DNA of 5,821 nucleotides from an uncultured Chlorobiales bacterium (GTDB taxonomy: Bacteria; Bacteroidota; Chlorobiia; Chlorobiales; Chlorobiaceae), in contig CAIUQW010000029.1 in assembly GCA_903901395.1 (NCBI GenBank), positions 1 to 5,821 of the forward strand, in the 5' to 3' direction. Of this stretch, positions 1 to 5,821 are shown one piece after another. The notes beneath the pieces were generated by a model. That model was given only the letters and a program-made list of their open reading frames with translations, searched no databases and was not told where the DNA came from. The translations under genes and the position numbers were made by a program. Numbering within the stretch: position 1 is the stretch's first letter; every line of letters begins with the position of its first letter.

Positions 1-236
1 CCGATTTTGAGATTCAGGTCGCTGCTGCTTTCCATTCTCGAAATTTTGCTTGGATCGCAACCCATACGTTTTGCCAGCTCTTTCTGAGAGACGTTTTTTG
101 ATATTCTGAGTTGAAGAAGCTGATAAGAAATCTCACTTTGTGACATTTCTTCTTCAACAAGCTTTTTAAATCTCTCGTCTCCTGCATAAAAAGCGGCGGC
201 CTCAGCAGCAGAATTGAATTTCTGATTATCAGCCAT
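1..236 (-). CDS. XRE/HTH-domain antitoxin (HigA-like), partial at its C-terminus
   Basis: The ATG at 236 opens a frame that stays open to the window edge, giving 78 visible residues; the C-terminal end lies outside. The start is well supported: GGAGG (minus strand of 244-248) lies 7 bases upstream. Residues ~40-69 form a helix-turn-helix of the XRE/Cro type, with SQKELAKRMG as first helix and turn and DPSKISRME as the recognition-helix region. Residues 1-35 are a charged, probably helical lead. The gene begins 57 bases after the stop of a RelE/HigB-like toxin reading frame on the same strand. Toxin-first order with an HTH antitoxin is the HigBA-type layout, so the inferred role is to neutralise the toxin and repress the module promoter. 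Because the toxin is frameshifted, it may now be an orphan antitoxin or plain DNA-binding regulator. The family call is secure; the pairing is inferred. Confidence 0.85.
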   Translation of the reverse strand, partial: MADNQKFNSAAEAAAFYAGDERFKKLVEEEMSQSEISYQLLQLRISKNVSQKELAKRMGCDPSKISRMESSSDLNLKI

Positions 237-293
237 AATTAAACCTCCGTATCTTTGAACTTCATGATATTGTTTGCCTTTATTCCGGCGTAG

Positions 294-664
294 TCACTTT
301 TTTAATCTTTTTATCTCTTTGATCGCGATTTTCGCTGAACTTATGTCATTTTGTTGCGTCTCTTTTGTGCCGATTGCCAGTATGTGTATGGTTTTCTCTT
401 CCTCATCCGGATAAACATATAATCGGGTTTCCTTTGCTGCTTTTACACCGCTTTGGCCTATCCTGAATAATCCATTGCCCTCCGATTTGAAAAAGAGCAC
501 CGGTTTATTACTGCTTGCAACTTGATTCCGGAATTGAGTAAACGGATAATGCGATAAAGGTTGACGAAGCACGATACATACTCTTTCTCATGATTACTTG
601 AAAAGCGCTTGAACTTCGACGGGAGGTCATTCGGTGCCGGAGCTGCTTTCCATTCGTCTTGCAT
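294..664 (-). pseudogene. HigB/RelE-like toxin broken by a one-base frameshift
   Basis: Two overlapping minus-strand frames together make one plausible toxin. The frame from ATG 664 starts MQDEWKAAPAPNDLPSKF and continues through an aromatic-rich helix region (CFVNLYRIIRLLNSGIK). It then loses sense after about residue 57 and stops at 458. The frame ending at 294 carries the C-terminal half: KSEGNGLFRIGQSG, then ETRLYVYPDEEEKTIHIL and the ending IGTKETQQNDI, which resembles RelE/HigB-like toxins. The switch falls in a run of five T (minus strand, 494-490). Restoring one T joins the halves into a 123-residue protein, a normal size for the family. A GTG at 572 could start only the C-terminal 92 residues, without the N-terminal helices. 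The simplest reading is an inactivated toxin. A sequencing error or -1 slippage at the T run are alternatives. No strong Shine-Dalgarno precedes 664. The family call is by resemblance only. Confidence 0.68.
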
Positions 665-792
665 GAGAACGGCTCTGAATTGAAAATAGTTGCAGAATTC
701 ACATTAAAAATAAGAATAGCAGGGCAATAAAGCAAGATACCACTCGGTGGATCGGTGATTTCAAAAGCGAGTGCAGGCGTTTTCGGTCATCC

Positions 793-833
793 AAAAAAAC
801 AGGAAAACCAGCCTTTCCGCCGGTTTTCTCTGT
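793..833 (-). terminator. Intrinsic (rho-independent) terminator, leftward
   Basis: Read on the minus strand, the arm GAAAACC (828-822), a 12-base loop, and the arm GGTTTTC (809-803) form a 7-bp stem. It extends by four more pairs (ACAG/CTGT) past a single bulged base and is followed at once by seven T (799-793). This is the textbook layout for a leftward transcript. It lies 21 bases beyond the stop codon of the sulfhydrylase remnant, so it was probably the terminator of the gene copy now reduced to that remnant. It would also stop operon read-through before the left-end toxin-antitoxin module. Confidence 0.87.
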
Positions 834-853
834 CTGTCATCCACAAAACTAAC

Positions 854-957
854 TTATACACCCGCGAGCGCGTCGTCGAGGGCGGCGATGAGGTCGTCGG
901 GGTGTTCGAGGGCGATGTCCGCGCTGAGATCGATGGTGCGCAGCAGGTAGGGGGTGG
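854..957 (-). pseudogene. Remnant of a second O-acetylhomoserine sulfhydrylase gene, with internal deletion
   Basis: Read on the minus strand this segment gives TPYLLRTIDLSADI fused directly to LEHPDDLIAALDDALAGV and a TAA stop. In the intact sulfhydrylase (1766-3058) these are residues ~189-202 and 413-430. Bases 858-916 match 1770-1828 with 3 mismatches in 59, and 913-957 match 2452-2496 with 3 mismatches in 45. The two blocks share the 4-bp CGAT at the junction, so 627 bp (209 codons) were lost in frame between short repeats. Homology ends near 957 and an in-frame stop (962-964) precedes it, so the 5' half of the gene is also missing and no start remains. It cannot encode a working enzyme. 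The similar divergence of both blocks from the intact gene points to a duplicated or related copy that decayed. Confidence 0.9.
858..916. repeat. Direct repeat, left copy (sulfhydrylase 3' end)
   Basis: This 59-base block recurs at 1770-1828 in the same orientation with mismatches only at 886, 890 and 912. Both copies encode the last residues of the sulfhydrylase. Together they bracket the Phd/RelE toxin-antitoxin pair. Recombination between them would remove 912 bp and place the intact sulfhydrylase directly before the 793-833 terminator. Confidence 0.92.
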
Positions 958-1000
958 AAGTTCAACCGGCAATCTGGTCAGCTATGAAACCGGGAATTGT

Positions 1001-1028
1001 TTGGCGCTCCTGAATCGATGGCTATATT
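1001..1028 (+). promoter_or_regulatory. Candidate sigma-70-type promoter for the Phd/RelE module
   Basis: TTGGCG (1001-1006) and TATATT (1023-1028) are separated by 16 bases and match the -35 and -10 consensus at 4 and 5 of 6 positions. Transcription would begin near 1035, about 45 bases before the antitoxin ATG at 1080. The leader holds a direct repeat TCTGAAT (1045-1051 and 1057-1063), which could be an operator for the autorepressing antitoxin. Both calls rest on consensus matching alone. Confidence 0.4.
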
Positions 1029-1079
1029 AAGGCATGAATAATGGTCTGAATACGACTCTGAATTAAATCTTGGCGTGTC

Positions 1080-1370
1080 ATGAAAAACATTCGGATTTCA
1101 AGCGATATTATCCCGTTGGGTGAGTTCAAGACGGGCATTTCAACGTGTCTGAAAAAAGTTCAGGCAACGGGGCATCCGTTGATTATTACCCAGAACGGCA
1201 GACCAGCTGGCGTCTTGCTGTCACCCGAGGAGTATGACAATCTTGTTTACAGAAAACAATTTACAGAATCCGTCGAGCAAGGGCTCAAGGCGGAAGAGGC
1301 CGGGGAGGTGTACAGTACCGGGGAGGTTCGAACGAAGCTTGTGGAAAAAAGAGCGGCCAGAAAGCAATGA
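1080..1370 (+). CDS. Phd/YefM-family antitoxin
   Basis: This 96-residue protein has the Phd/YefM layout. An N-terminal DNA-binding and dimerisation domain spans about residues 1-56, with FKTGISTCLKKVQATGHPLI followed by the family hallmark ITQNGRPAGVLLSPEEYDNL (36-55). The C-terminal tail (57-96) is charged and helical, the part that in this family wraps the toxin. By family knowledge it binds and blocks its toxin and represses the shared promoter. The stop overlaps the toxin start by four bases (ATGA, 1367-1370), so the pair is translationally coupled, antitoxin first. A candidate promoter is at 1001-1028. No clear Shine-Dalgarno precedes ATG 1080, which may mean a weak or leaderless-like start. 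The module is AT-richer than the sulfur operon and on the opposite strand, consistent with recent acquisition. Confidence 0.9.
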   Translation: MKNIRISSDIIPLGEFKTGISTCLKKVQATGHPLIITQNGRPAGVLLSPEEYDNLVYRKQFTESVEQGLKAEEAGEVYSTGEVRTKLVEKRAARKQ

Positions 1371-1663
1371 ACGTCGTCTGGTCATCTGAAGCTCTCGGAA
1401 AGCTGGATGAAATCGAGCGGTTTATCGCGCAGGATAATCCTGAGCGCGCTTTTGCTTTTACTGAATTGCTTCTGGAAAAAGGCGACTCGATTGCACAGTT
1501 TCCCGAAATGGGCAGAGTGGTTCCCGAGTTATCACGGCCTGACATCCGGGAGATACTTGTCGGGAATTACCGGATAGTTTACAGAGCTAACCCGACGCAG
1601 GTTGTCATTCTCACTGTTTTTGAAGGGCACAGGGTACTTCGTTCCGAAGCGCTTGACCTTTGA
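1367..1663 (+). CDS. RelE/ParE-family toxin
   Basis: This 98-residue protein has the compact RelE/ParE fold signature. An N-terminal strand (MNVVWSSEAL) leads to two helices (GKLDEIERFIAQDNPERAFA and FTELLLEKGDSIAQFP). The family core follows: FPEMGRVVPELSRPDIREIL, then GNYRIVYRANPTQVVILTVF and a closing GHRVLRSEALDL. The full length is present with no disruption. RelE-like members cut mRNA on the ribosome and ParE-like members poison gyrase. The P-x-x-G-R-x-V-P-E stretch and the R-I-V-Y-R strand are common to many ParE/RelE proteins, so the target cannot be assigned here. The start overlaps the antitoxin stop by four bases. It converges on the sulfhydrylase gene, with 102 bases between the two stops. 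Confidence 0.9.
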   Translation: MNVVWSSEALGKLDEIERFIAQDNPERAFAFTELLLEKGDSIAQFPEMGRVVPELSRPDIREILVGNYRIVYRANPTQVVILTVFEGHRVLRSEALDL

Positions 1664-1713
1664 CAATCGAAAATCAGTCATTTTCTTTGCCGCCTCAAGA
1701 GGATTGCCGCTAC

Positions 1714-1742
1714 CCGACGATGACTGTCAGAATCATCGCCGG
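1714..1742 (-). terminator. Hairpin after the sulfhydrylase gene, possible weak terminator
   Basis: On the minus strand CCGGCGATGA and TCATCGTCGG pair over 10 bp with one G-U and a 9-base loop, starting 24 bases past the sulfhydrylase stop. The pair that is G-U in the leftward transcript would be an A-C mismatch in the rightward one, so the fold favours sulfhydrylase mRNA. No T run follows, so it may stabilise the 3' end or act as a weak terminator. It lies between two converging genes. Confidence 0.5.
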
Positions 1743-1765
1743 GTTATTCAATCATGATGTTTTCC

Positions 1766-3058
1766 TCACACACCCGCGAGCGCGTCGTCGAGGGCGGTGA
1801 TAAGGTCGTCGGGGTGTTCGAGGCCGATCGAGAGGCGGATGAGGTCGCTTGACAGGCCGCTGGCGATGCGCTGCTCCTCGGTCATCTGGCTGTGCGAGGT
1901 GCTGGCGGGGTGCAAAATCAGGCTCTTGGCGTCGCCGACGTTGGCCAGGTGCGAGAAGAGGTCGATGGTGTCGATGATCTTTACCGCCGCGTCGTAGCCG
2001 CCCTTCACGCCGAACACCACCATGCCGCCGAATCCGTGCTTGAGGTCGCGCGAGGCGAGGGCGTGCGACGGGTCGTCCGCTAAACCGGGGTAGCGCACCC
2101 AGGCGACTTTCGGGTGATTTTTCAGGTGCTCGGCCACCTTAAGCGCGTTTTCAGAGTGGCGGACGATGCGTACTGGCAGGGTCTCGATGCCCTGGATGAA
2201 AATCCACGAGTTGTCCGGCGAGATCGCCGCGCCGAGGTTCCTGAGAGGCACGGTGCGCACGCGGAGCGCGAAGGCGATTGGCGCGAGCGGCTCCGGCAGG
2301 TCGAGCGCCCAGCGCAGGCCGTGGTAGTTGGCGTCTGGCTCGGTGAAGAGCGGGTGGCGTCCGGCCTTCCAGTCGAAGCGCCCGGCGTCGGTGATGATGC
2401 CGCCGATGCCCGCGCCGTGGCCGCCGATCCACTTGGTGAGCGAGTTGACGACGATGTCCGCGCCGAGATCGATGGTGCGGAGCAGGTAGGGCGTGGTGAA
2501 GGTGGCGTCCACGATGAGCGGCAGGCCGTTGCGATGCGCCACGTCAGCCACGGCGCGCACGTCGGTGTAGTCGAGCACCGGATTGCCGATGGTTTCGATG
2601 AAAACCGCGCGCGTCTTGTCGTCAATCGCCTTCTCGAAGTTCGCCGGATCGGAGGGATCGACGAACTTCACCGTGATGCCGAGCTTAGGCAAAATGGCGT
2701 CGAACTGCGTGTAGGTGCCGCCGTAGAGGTTGTTGGCCGAGACGATGTTGTCGCCCGCTTCGGCGAGCGTGATGATGGCGTAGAAAATCGCCGAGGTGCC
2801 GGAGGCGAGCGCCACCGAGGCCGCGCCCCCTTCGAGCTGCGTGATGCGCTGTTCGAGCACGTCGGTGGTCGGGTTCATCAGGCGCGTGTAGATGTTGCCC
2901 AACTCCTTCAGCGCGAAGAGGTTAGCCGCATGTTCGGTGTTTTTGAAAAGGTACGAGCTGGTGCGATAGACCGGCACGCCGCGCGAAAAGGTCGGGTCGA
3001 TGCTCTGGCCCGCGTGCAGGGCGAGGGTTTCGGGACGGTACTGTTTCGTATTTGCCAT
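1766..3058 (-). CDS. metY: O-acetylhomoserine sulfhydrylase (PLP-dependent, Cys/Met metabolism family)
   Basis: This 430-residue cytosolic enzyme is full length for the long O-acetylhomoserine sulfhydrylase subgroup. It is expected to make homocysteine and acetate from O-acetylhomoserine and sulfide, feeding methionine synthesis. Residues 9-31 (PETLALHAGQ to VPVYRTSSY) are the typical opening. Y57 and R59 in NIYTRLMNPT contact the neighbouring subunit's PLP, and SGTSA (86-90) is the phosphate-binding loop. D184 in IVDATFTTPYL binds the pyridine nitrogen, K209 in VNSLTKWIGGHG is the PLP lysine, and R408 in LIRLSIGLEH is the substrate-carboxylate arginine. No key residue is missing. The ATG at 3058 follows only a weak AAGAG. 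It lies 69 bases after the desulfurase stop on the same strand with no terminator between, so it is probably co-transcribed. It has no targeting extension, so it likely works outside the shell. O-succinylhomoserine specificity cannot be excluded. Confidence 0.93.
   Translation of the reverse strand: MANTKQYRPETLALHAGQSIDPTFSRGVPVYRTSSYLFKNTEHAANLFALKELGNIYTRLMNPTTDVLEQRITQLEGGAASVALASGTSAIFYAIITLAEAGDNIVSANNLYGGTYTQFDAILPKLGITVKFVDPSDPANFEKAIDDKTRAVFIETIGNPVLDYTDVRAVADVAHRNGLPLIVDATFTTPYLLRTIDLGADIVVNSLTKWIGGHGAGIGGIITDAGRFDWKAGRHPLFTEPDANYHGLRWALDLPEPLAPIAFALRVRTVPLRNLGAAISPDNSWIFIQGIETLPVRIVRHSENALKVAEHLKNHPKVAWVRYPGLADDPSHALASRDLKHGFGGMVVFGVKGGYDAAVKIIDTIDLFSHLANVGDAKSLILHPASTSHSQMTEEQRIASGLSSDLIRLSIGLEHPDDLITALDDALAGV
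1770..1828. repeat. Direct repeat, right copy (inside the intact sulfhydrylase 3' end)
   Basis: This is the partner of 858-916: same orientation, 56 of 59 bases identical, offset 912. It covers the codons for the final residues of the intact enzyme. The toxin-antitoxin pair and the sulfhydrylase's present downstream hairpin lie between the two copies. Confidence 0.92.
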
Positions 3059-3127
3059 GTTGGATTTTCTCTTGTTTTGTCGGTTATGTGATTCTCGTGA
3101 CGGTTCTGAATCCGTCCGGCAATGTTC

Positions 3128-5032
3128 TTATCGTCTCTGGATCGAACGGATCGCATCGGCAAGGCGGTCGATCTCGGATTTGGTGTTGTACAGGGAAAGC
3201 GAGGGGCGAACGGTGCCCTCGACGCCGAATCGTCTCAGCGATGGCTGGGTGCAGTGGTGGCCGGTTCGTACGGCGATTCCCTCGCGGTCGAGAAAGCGCC
3301 CCACCTCTTCGTTCGGCACGCCGTTGAGCACGAACGAGAGGACGCCGACCTTTTCCTTTGCCGTGCCGATTAGCCGGAGGCCCGGAATTTCAAGGAGTCG
3401 CGCCGTGCCGTACTCAGTCAGCTCGTGCTCGTAGCGGGCGATATTTTCCAGCCCGAGCTTGCTGACGTAATCGAGCGCCGCGCCGAGGCCGATTGCGTCG
3501 CCGATAGACGGCGTGCCTGCCTCGAACTTTGCCGGAGCCTCGTTATAGACCGTATGCTCGAAGCGGACATCCTTGATCATGTTGCCGCCGCCCTGCCACG
3601 GAGGCATGACGTCGAGCAGCTCTTTCTTGCCGTACAAGGCTCCGATGCCCGCCGGGCCAAAAATTTTGTGACCCGAAAAGACGAAGAAGTCCGCGTCGAG
3701 ATCCTGTACATCGACAGGAATGTGCGCCACCGACTGCGCTCCGTCCACCAGCACTTTCGCGTCATGGCGCTTGGCGAGCCGGATCATCTCCCGCACCGGC
3801 AGAATCGTGCCGAGGCCGTTCGAGGCCTGCGTCAGCGAGACCAGTTTTGTTTTGGGGCCGAGCAGCCTCGTGTACTCTTCGAGGATGATTTCGCCGCGGT
3901 CGTCAACCGGCGCGATCCTGATGACCGCGCCTTTCTCCTGCGTCAGCATCTGCCACGGCACGATGTTGGCGTGGTGTTCGAGGATCGAGAGCACGATTTC
4001 GTCGCCCGGCTGGATGAACTTCCGCCCCCAAGTCTGCGCCACCAGGTTGATGGCTTCGGTCGTGCCCCTGACGAAGATGATTTCGGACGAAGAACCCGCG
4101 CCGATGAAGCGGCGGATTTTCTCTCGCGCCCCTTCGTAGGCGTCGGTCGCGCGCGCCGCCAGCGTATGCGCGCCGCGATGGATGTTCGAGTTGTCGGTGG
4201 CGTAGAATCTCGACAATGCTTCGATGACGCTCAGCGGCTTCTGCGTGGTGGCGGCGTTGTCGAGCCAGACCAAATCCTTGCCATGCACCTTCTGGTGCAG
4301 CGCCGGAAAATCGCACCGGACGCTGGCTACGTCAAAAATATCAGTCGTTGCCAACTGCGGCGAAGAGACGCGAGGCGCTTCGAGAAAGGAGAATGGCGAG
4401 AGTTCCGGTTGCGGCGTTTCGATGGCTGACGGGTTGACCGCGGAACCTGACGCCGCGCGTTTGAGCAGCTCTTCGGCGATGCAGGTGGTATGGTCGAGTC
4501 CGGCGGCATTGCCGAACGGCGCGAACAGGTTCCGCAGGAACGCAAAGGATATTCCGTCTTCCTGCTGAAAATCGGCTGGCGTAATCTTCGGCGCTCCCGC
4601 GAGCAATGAATGAGGATCCTGCGGGCGGTTCAGTTGCTCTTCCAGTCCGTACGAGCCGTTCCTGTTCGCGGCATAGGCTTGCTGCTCGGTCAGCCGTTCG
4701 GCATGGGGTTCAAGCTTCTCGTCGCCTTGTCCGCCGGAGTTCCTGACGAAATAAAATGCGTCGCCGCTGCCAGCTTCGCTGGAGTCGGCTGGAAACCACG
4801 GCAACCCGGTCTGCCATGCCGGTTCGCCGGGAATCGATGCATGGGTTGCGTACTCACGGGCGCTCGTGGCGGAAGTTTCCGGGATCGCCTGCACCTCCGT
4901 TTCGCTCCGGGGCGCATCGGCTCCGCCCGGAACTTCATTGAACAGACGGCTTGCCACCTGCGCGATGAAAGTCGGGTTCAGGAGTTCCGGGATGCTTCCT
5001 TCGGGATAGATTTCTTTGCTGGTCACTGGCAT
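3128..5032 (-). CDS. SufS-like cysteine desulfurase with N-terminal encapsulin-cargo extension
   Basis: This 634-residue protein is about 230 residues longer than ordinary SufS (~405). Residues ~231-634 are a complete class II desulfurase converting cysteine to alanine plus an enzyme-bound persulfide. NAATTQKP (259-266) and H354 in LEHHANIVPW line the PLP pocket, D430 and Q433 sit in VDGAQ, and K456 in SGHKIFGP is the PLP lysine. C594 in RTGHHCTQP is the persulfide cysteine, and R609 lies in VRPSLSLYNT. The first ~230 residues are rich in A, G, E, P, S, T and Q and look disordered. They carry short hydrophobic islands at 20-35 (PTFIAQVASRLFNEVP), 91-100 (DAFYFVRNSG), 161-170 (ISFAFLRNLF) and 213-219. 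Desulfurases with such extensions are the cargo of Family 2A encapsulins, and the shell gene lies 60 bases upstream. ATG 5032 is the first in-frame start; no close Shine-Dalgarno precedes it, but AGGAGGGG lies ~37 bases upstream within a hairpin. Symbol left blank because cargo desulfurases are distinct from housekeeping sufS. Confidence 0.95.
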   Translation of the reverse strand: MPVTSKEIYPEGSIPELLNPTFIAQVASRLFNEVPGGADAPRSETEVQAIPETSATSAREYATHASIPGEPAWQTGLPWFPADSSEAGSGDAFYFVRNSGGQGDEKLEPHAERLTEQQAYAANRNGSYGLEEQLNRPQDPHSLLAGAPKITPADFQQEDGISFAFLRNLFAPFGNAAGLDHTTCIAEELLKRAASGSAVNPSAIETPQPELSPFSFLEAPRVSSPQLATTDIFDVASVRCDFPALHQKVHGKDLVWLDNAATTQKPLSVIEALSRFYATDNSNIHRGAHTLAARATDAYEGAREKIRRFIGAGSSSEIIFVRGTTEAINLVAQTWGRKFIQPGDEIVLSILEHHANIVPWQMLTQEKGAVIRIAPVDDRGEIILEEYTRLLGPKTKLVSLTQASNGLGTILPVREMIRLAKRHDAKVLVDGAQSVAHIPVDVQDLDADFFVFSGHKIFGPAGIGALYGKKELLDVMPPWQGGGNMIKDVRFEHTVYNEAPAKFEAGTPSIGDAIGLGAALDYVSKLGLENIARYEHELTEYGTARLLEIPGLRLIGTAKEKVGVLSFVLNGVPNEEVGRFLDREGIAVRTGHHCTQPSLRRFGVEGTVRPSLSLYNTKSEIDRLADAIRSIQRR

Positions 5033-5047
5033 GGATGTTCGGATGAA

Positions 5048-5082
5048 GCTCTCAGGATGGAGATGTTTCCCCTCCTGAGAGC
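5048..5082 (-). promoter_or_regulatory. Intercistronic hairpin overlapping a Shine-Dalgarno-like sequence
   Basis: Between the encapsulin stop (5093) and the desulfurase ATG (5032), GCTCTCAGGA (minus 5082-5073) pairs perfectly with TCCTGAGAGC (5057-5048) over 10 bp with a 15-base loop. The purine tract AGGAGGGG (5076-5069) is the best ribosome-binding sequence in the gap, half in the stem and half in the loop, but ~37 bases from the start codon. No T run follows, so it is not a classical terminator. Likely roles are mRNA stabilisation, partial attenuation, or lowering cargo translation relative to the shell. Confidence 0.75.
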
Positions 5083-5092
5083 GGTGCTCAGA

Positions 5093-5821
5093 TTACTTTG
5101 TTTTAATGGCAGTTTTCCGATGCTCGTAGTCGTGGTAGTAGCCCACTTCGACGTTTTCGAGCACGGCCAGCGCGTCGTCGGTCAGCACGGCCAGCGATGA
5201 ATACTGGGTCAACAGGTACGAGGCCACGCCAAGTTTGTCGAGGCCCATCAGCCTCGCCGACAGGCTCGGGCTGATCTCGCCCGGAATGCCAGCCTGGTGC
5301 AGGCCGACGATGCCCTGTTCGGCTTCGCCCACCCGCACGAGCAGAATGTTGGTCGTGCCGAGACCCGATTTGTTGCTCTTGTTGATTTCGAGCTTGTCGC
5401 ATGGCACGATAGGCACGCCGCGCCAGGTGATGACCGGAGCGCCGAAGAGGGTGATCGTCACCGGCGGCACACCGCGCCAGGTGCACTCGCGCTCGAATGC
5501 GGCAATCGCTTTCGGATGGGCCAGGAAGAAGGCCGGTTTTTTCCACACCAGCGTCAAGAGGTCGTCGAGGTCGTCCGGCGTCGGGGTGCCGTAGCGGGTG
5601 CTGATGCGCTGCACCGGATCGGCGGAGTGCAACAGGCCGAACTCGCGGTTGTTGATGAATTCCCACTCCTGGCGCTCGCGGATGCCCTCGATGGTGAGCC
5701 GCATCTGCTGCTCGATCTGGTTGTACGGATCGTTGTACAGATCGGAGACGCGGGTATGCACCCTGACGACGGTCTGGATGGCGTGCAGCGAGTATTCGCG
5801 CGGCTTGTTGGAGTAATCGAC
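5093..5821 (-). CDS. Family 2A encapsulin shell protein (SrpI-type), N-terminus outside the window
   Basis: The frame is open to the window edge and ends at TAA 5095-5093, giving 242 visible residues of the ~310 usual for the family. The N-terminal arm and true start lie outside. A GTG at 5761 is in frame, but coding clearly continues upstream ([20 protein letters not shown]), so it is internal. Visible landmarks of the HK97-type shell fold in Family 2A are [16 protein letters not shown], then [52 protein letters not shown] and [20 protein letters not shown]. The C-terminus is [14 protein letters not shown] plus a short basic tail. No cyclic-nucleotide-binding insert, typical of Family 2B, is seen in the visible part. 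Family members assemble ~60 subunits into a cytosolic shell that holds cysteine desulfurase, and have been linked to sulfur starvation and sulfur storage. The next gene encodes the expected cargo. Confidence 0.92.
   Translation of the reverse strand, partial: VDYSNKPREYSLHAIQTVVRVHTRVSDLYNDPYNQIEQQMRLTIEGIRERQEWEFINNREFGLLHSADPVQRISTRYGTPTPDDLDDLLTLVWKKPAFFLAHPKAIAAFERECTWRGVPPVTITLFGAPVITWRGVPIVPCDKLEINKSNKSGLGTTNILLVRVGEAEQGIVGLHQAGIPGEISPSLSARLMGLDKLGVASYLLTQYSSLAVLTDDALAVLENVEVGYYHDYEHRKTAIKTK

Noticed and set aside
755..1030. Plus-strand 91-codon frame across the terminator and sulfhydrylase relic
   Set aside because: It reads antisense through a terminator stem and a gene relic and has no recognisable product.
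2114..3091. Long plus-strand open frame (325 codons) opposite the sulfhydrylase
   Set aside because: It lies antisense to a gene with every catalytic residue in place, and its product is a repetitive R/E/V/D-rich string typical of the antisense of GC-rich coding DNA.
3099..3116. Small inverted repeat GACGG/CCGTC between desulfurase and sulfhydrylase
   Set aside because: Only 5 bp with an 8-base loop and no T run; likely chance, not a terminator splitting the operon.
3425..4429. Long plus-strand open frame (334 codons) opposite the desulfurase
   Set aside because: It is antisense to a clearly conserved enzyme; the translation is Arg/Asp/Val-rich with no recognisable domain.
4610..5200. Plus-strand open frame (196 codons) opposite the desulfurase N-terminal region and the encapsulin 3' end
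   Set aside because: The low-complexity extension opposite could have hidden a real gene, but the frame runs across the intergenic hairpin into the encapsulin, shows no domain, and the minus-strand frame is continuous with the desulfurase.
5093..5761. Encapsulin starting at GTG 5761 as a complete 222-residue gene
   Set aside because: Family-like sequence continues in frame upstream to the window edge, so the GTG is an internal valine codon.

Overview
The window looks like part of a bacterial chromosome with two compositions. A GC-rich metabolic operon (roughly 1766-5821, minus strand) sits beside an AT-richer accessory stretch (roughly 1-1765) holding two toxin-antitoxin modules. Sulfur-metabolism gene content and protein style are compatible with a green sulfur bacterium (Chlorobiota), but that is an impression from sequence style. 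No marker gene proves it.

The right part is a sulfur nanocompartment operon read leftward. The first visible gene (5821-5093, 5' end cut by the window edge) is a Family 2A (SrpI-type) encapsulin shell protein. Sixty bases later comes a 634-residue SufS-like cysteine desulfurase (5032-3128). Its first ~230 residues are a low-complexity extension, the arrangement known for desulfurases loaded into Family 2A shells. Sixty-nine bases further is an O-acetylhomoserine sulfhydrylase (3058-1766). The operon therefore joins a protein shell, an enzyme that takes sulfur from cysteine, and an enzyme that fixes sulfide into homocysteine. A perfect 10-bp hairpin between shell and cargo genes, overlapping the only good Shine-Dalgarno-like sequence there, may set the shell:cargo ratio.

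Downstream of the sulfhydrylase the order is disturbed. At 854-957 lies a remnant of a second copy of that gene. It keeps the exact C-terminus but has lost 627 bp internally by an in-frame deletion between 4-bp repeats, and it is followed by the only classical intrinsic terminator in the window (793-833). Between the intact gene and the remnant, on the opposite strand, sits an intact Phd/YefM-RelE/ParE toxin-antitoxin pair (1080-1663). The pair is thus bracketed by ~59-bp direct repeats of the sulfhydrylase 3' end.

The left end holds a second, minus-strand module in toxin-first order. A HigB/RelE-like toxin is broken by a one-base frameshift in a T run (294-664), followed by an apparently intact XRE-type antitoxin running off the window (236-1). 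The first module seems to be decaying, while the second looks functional.
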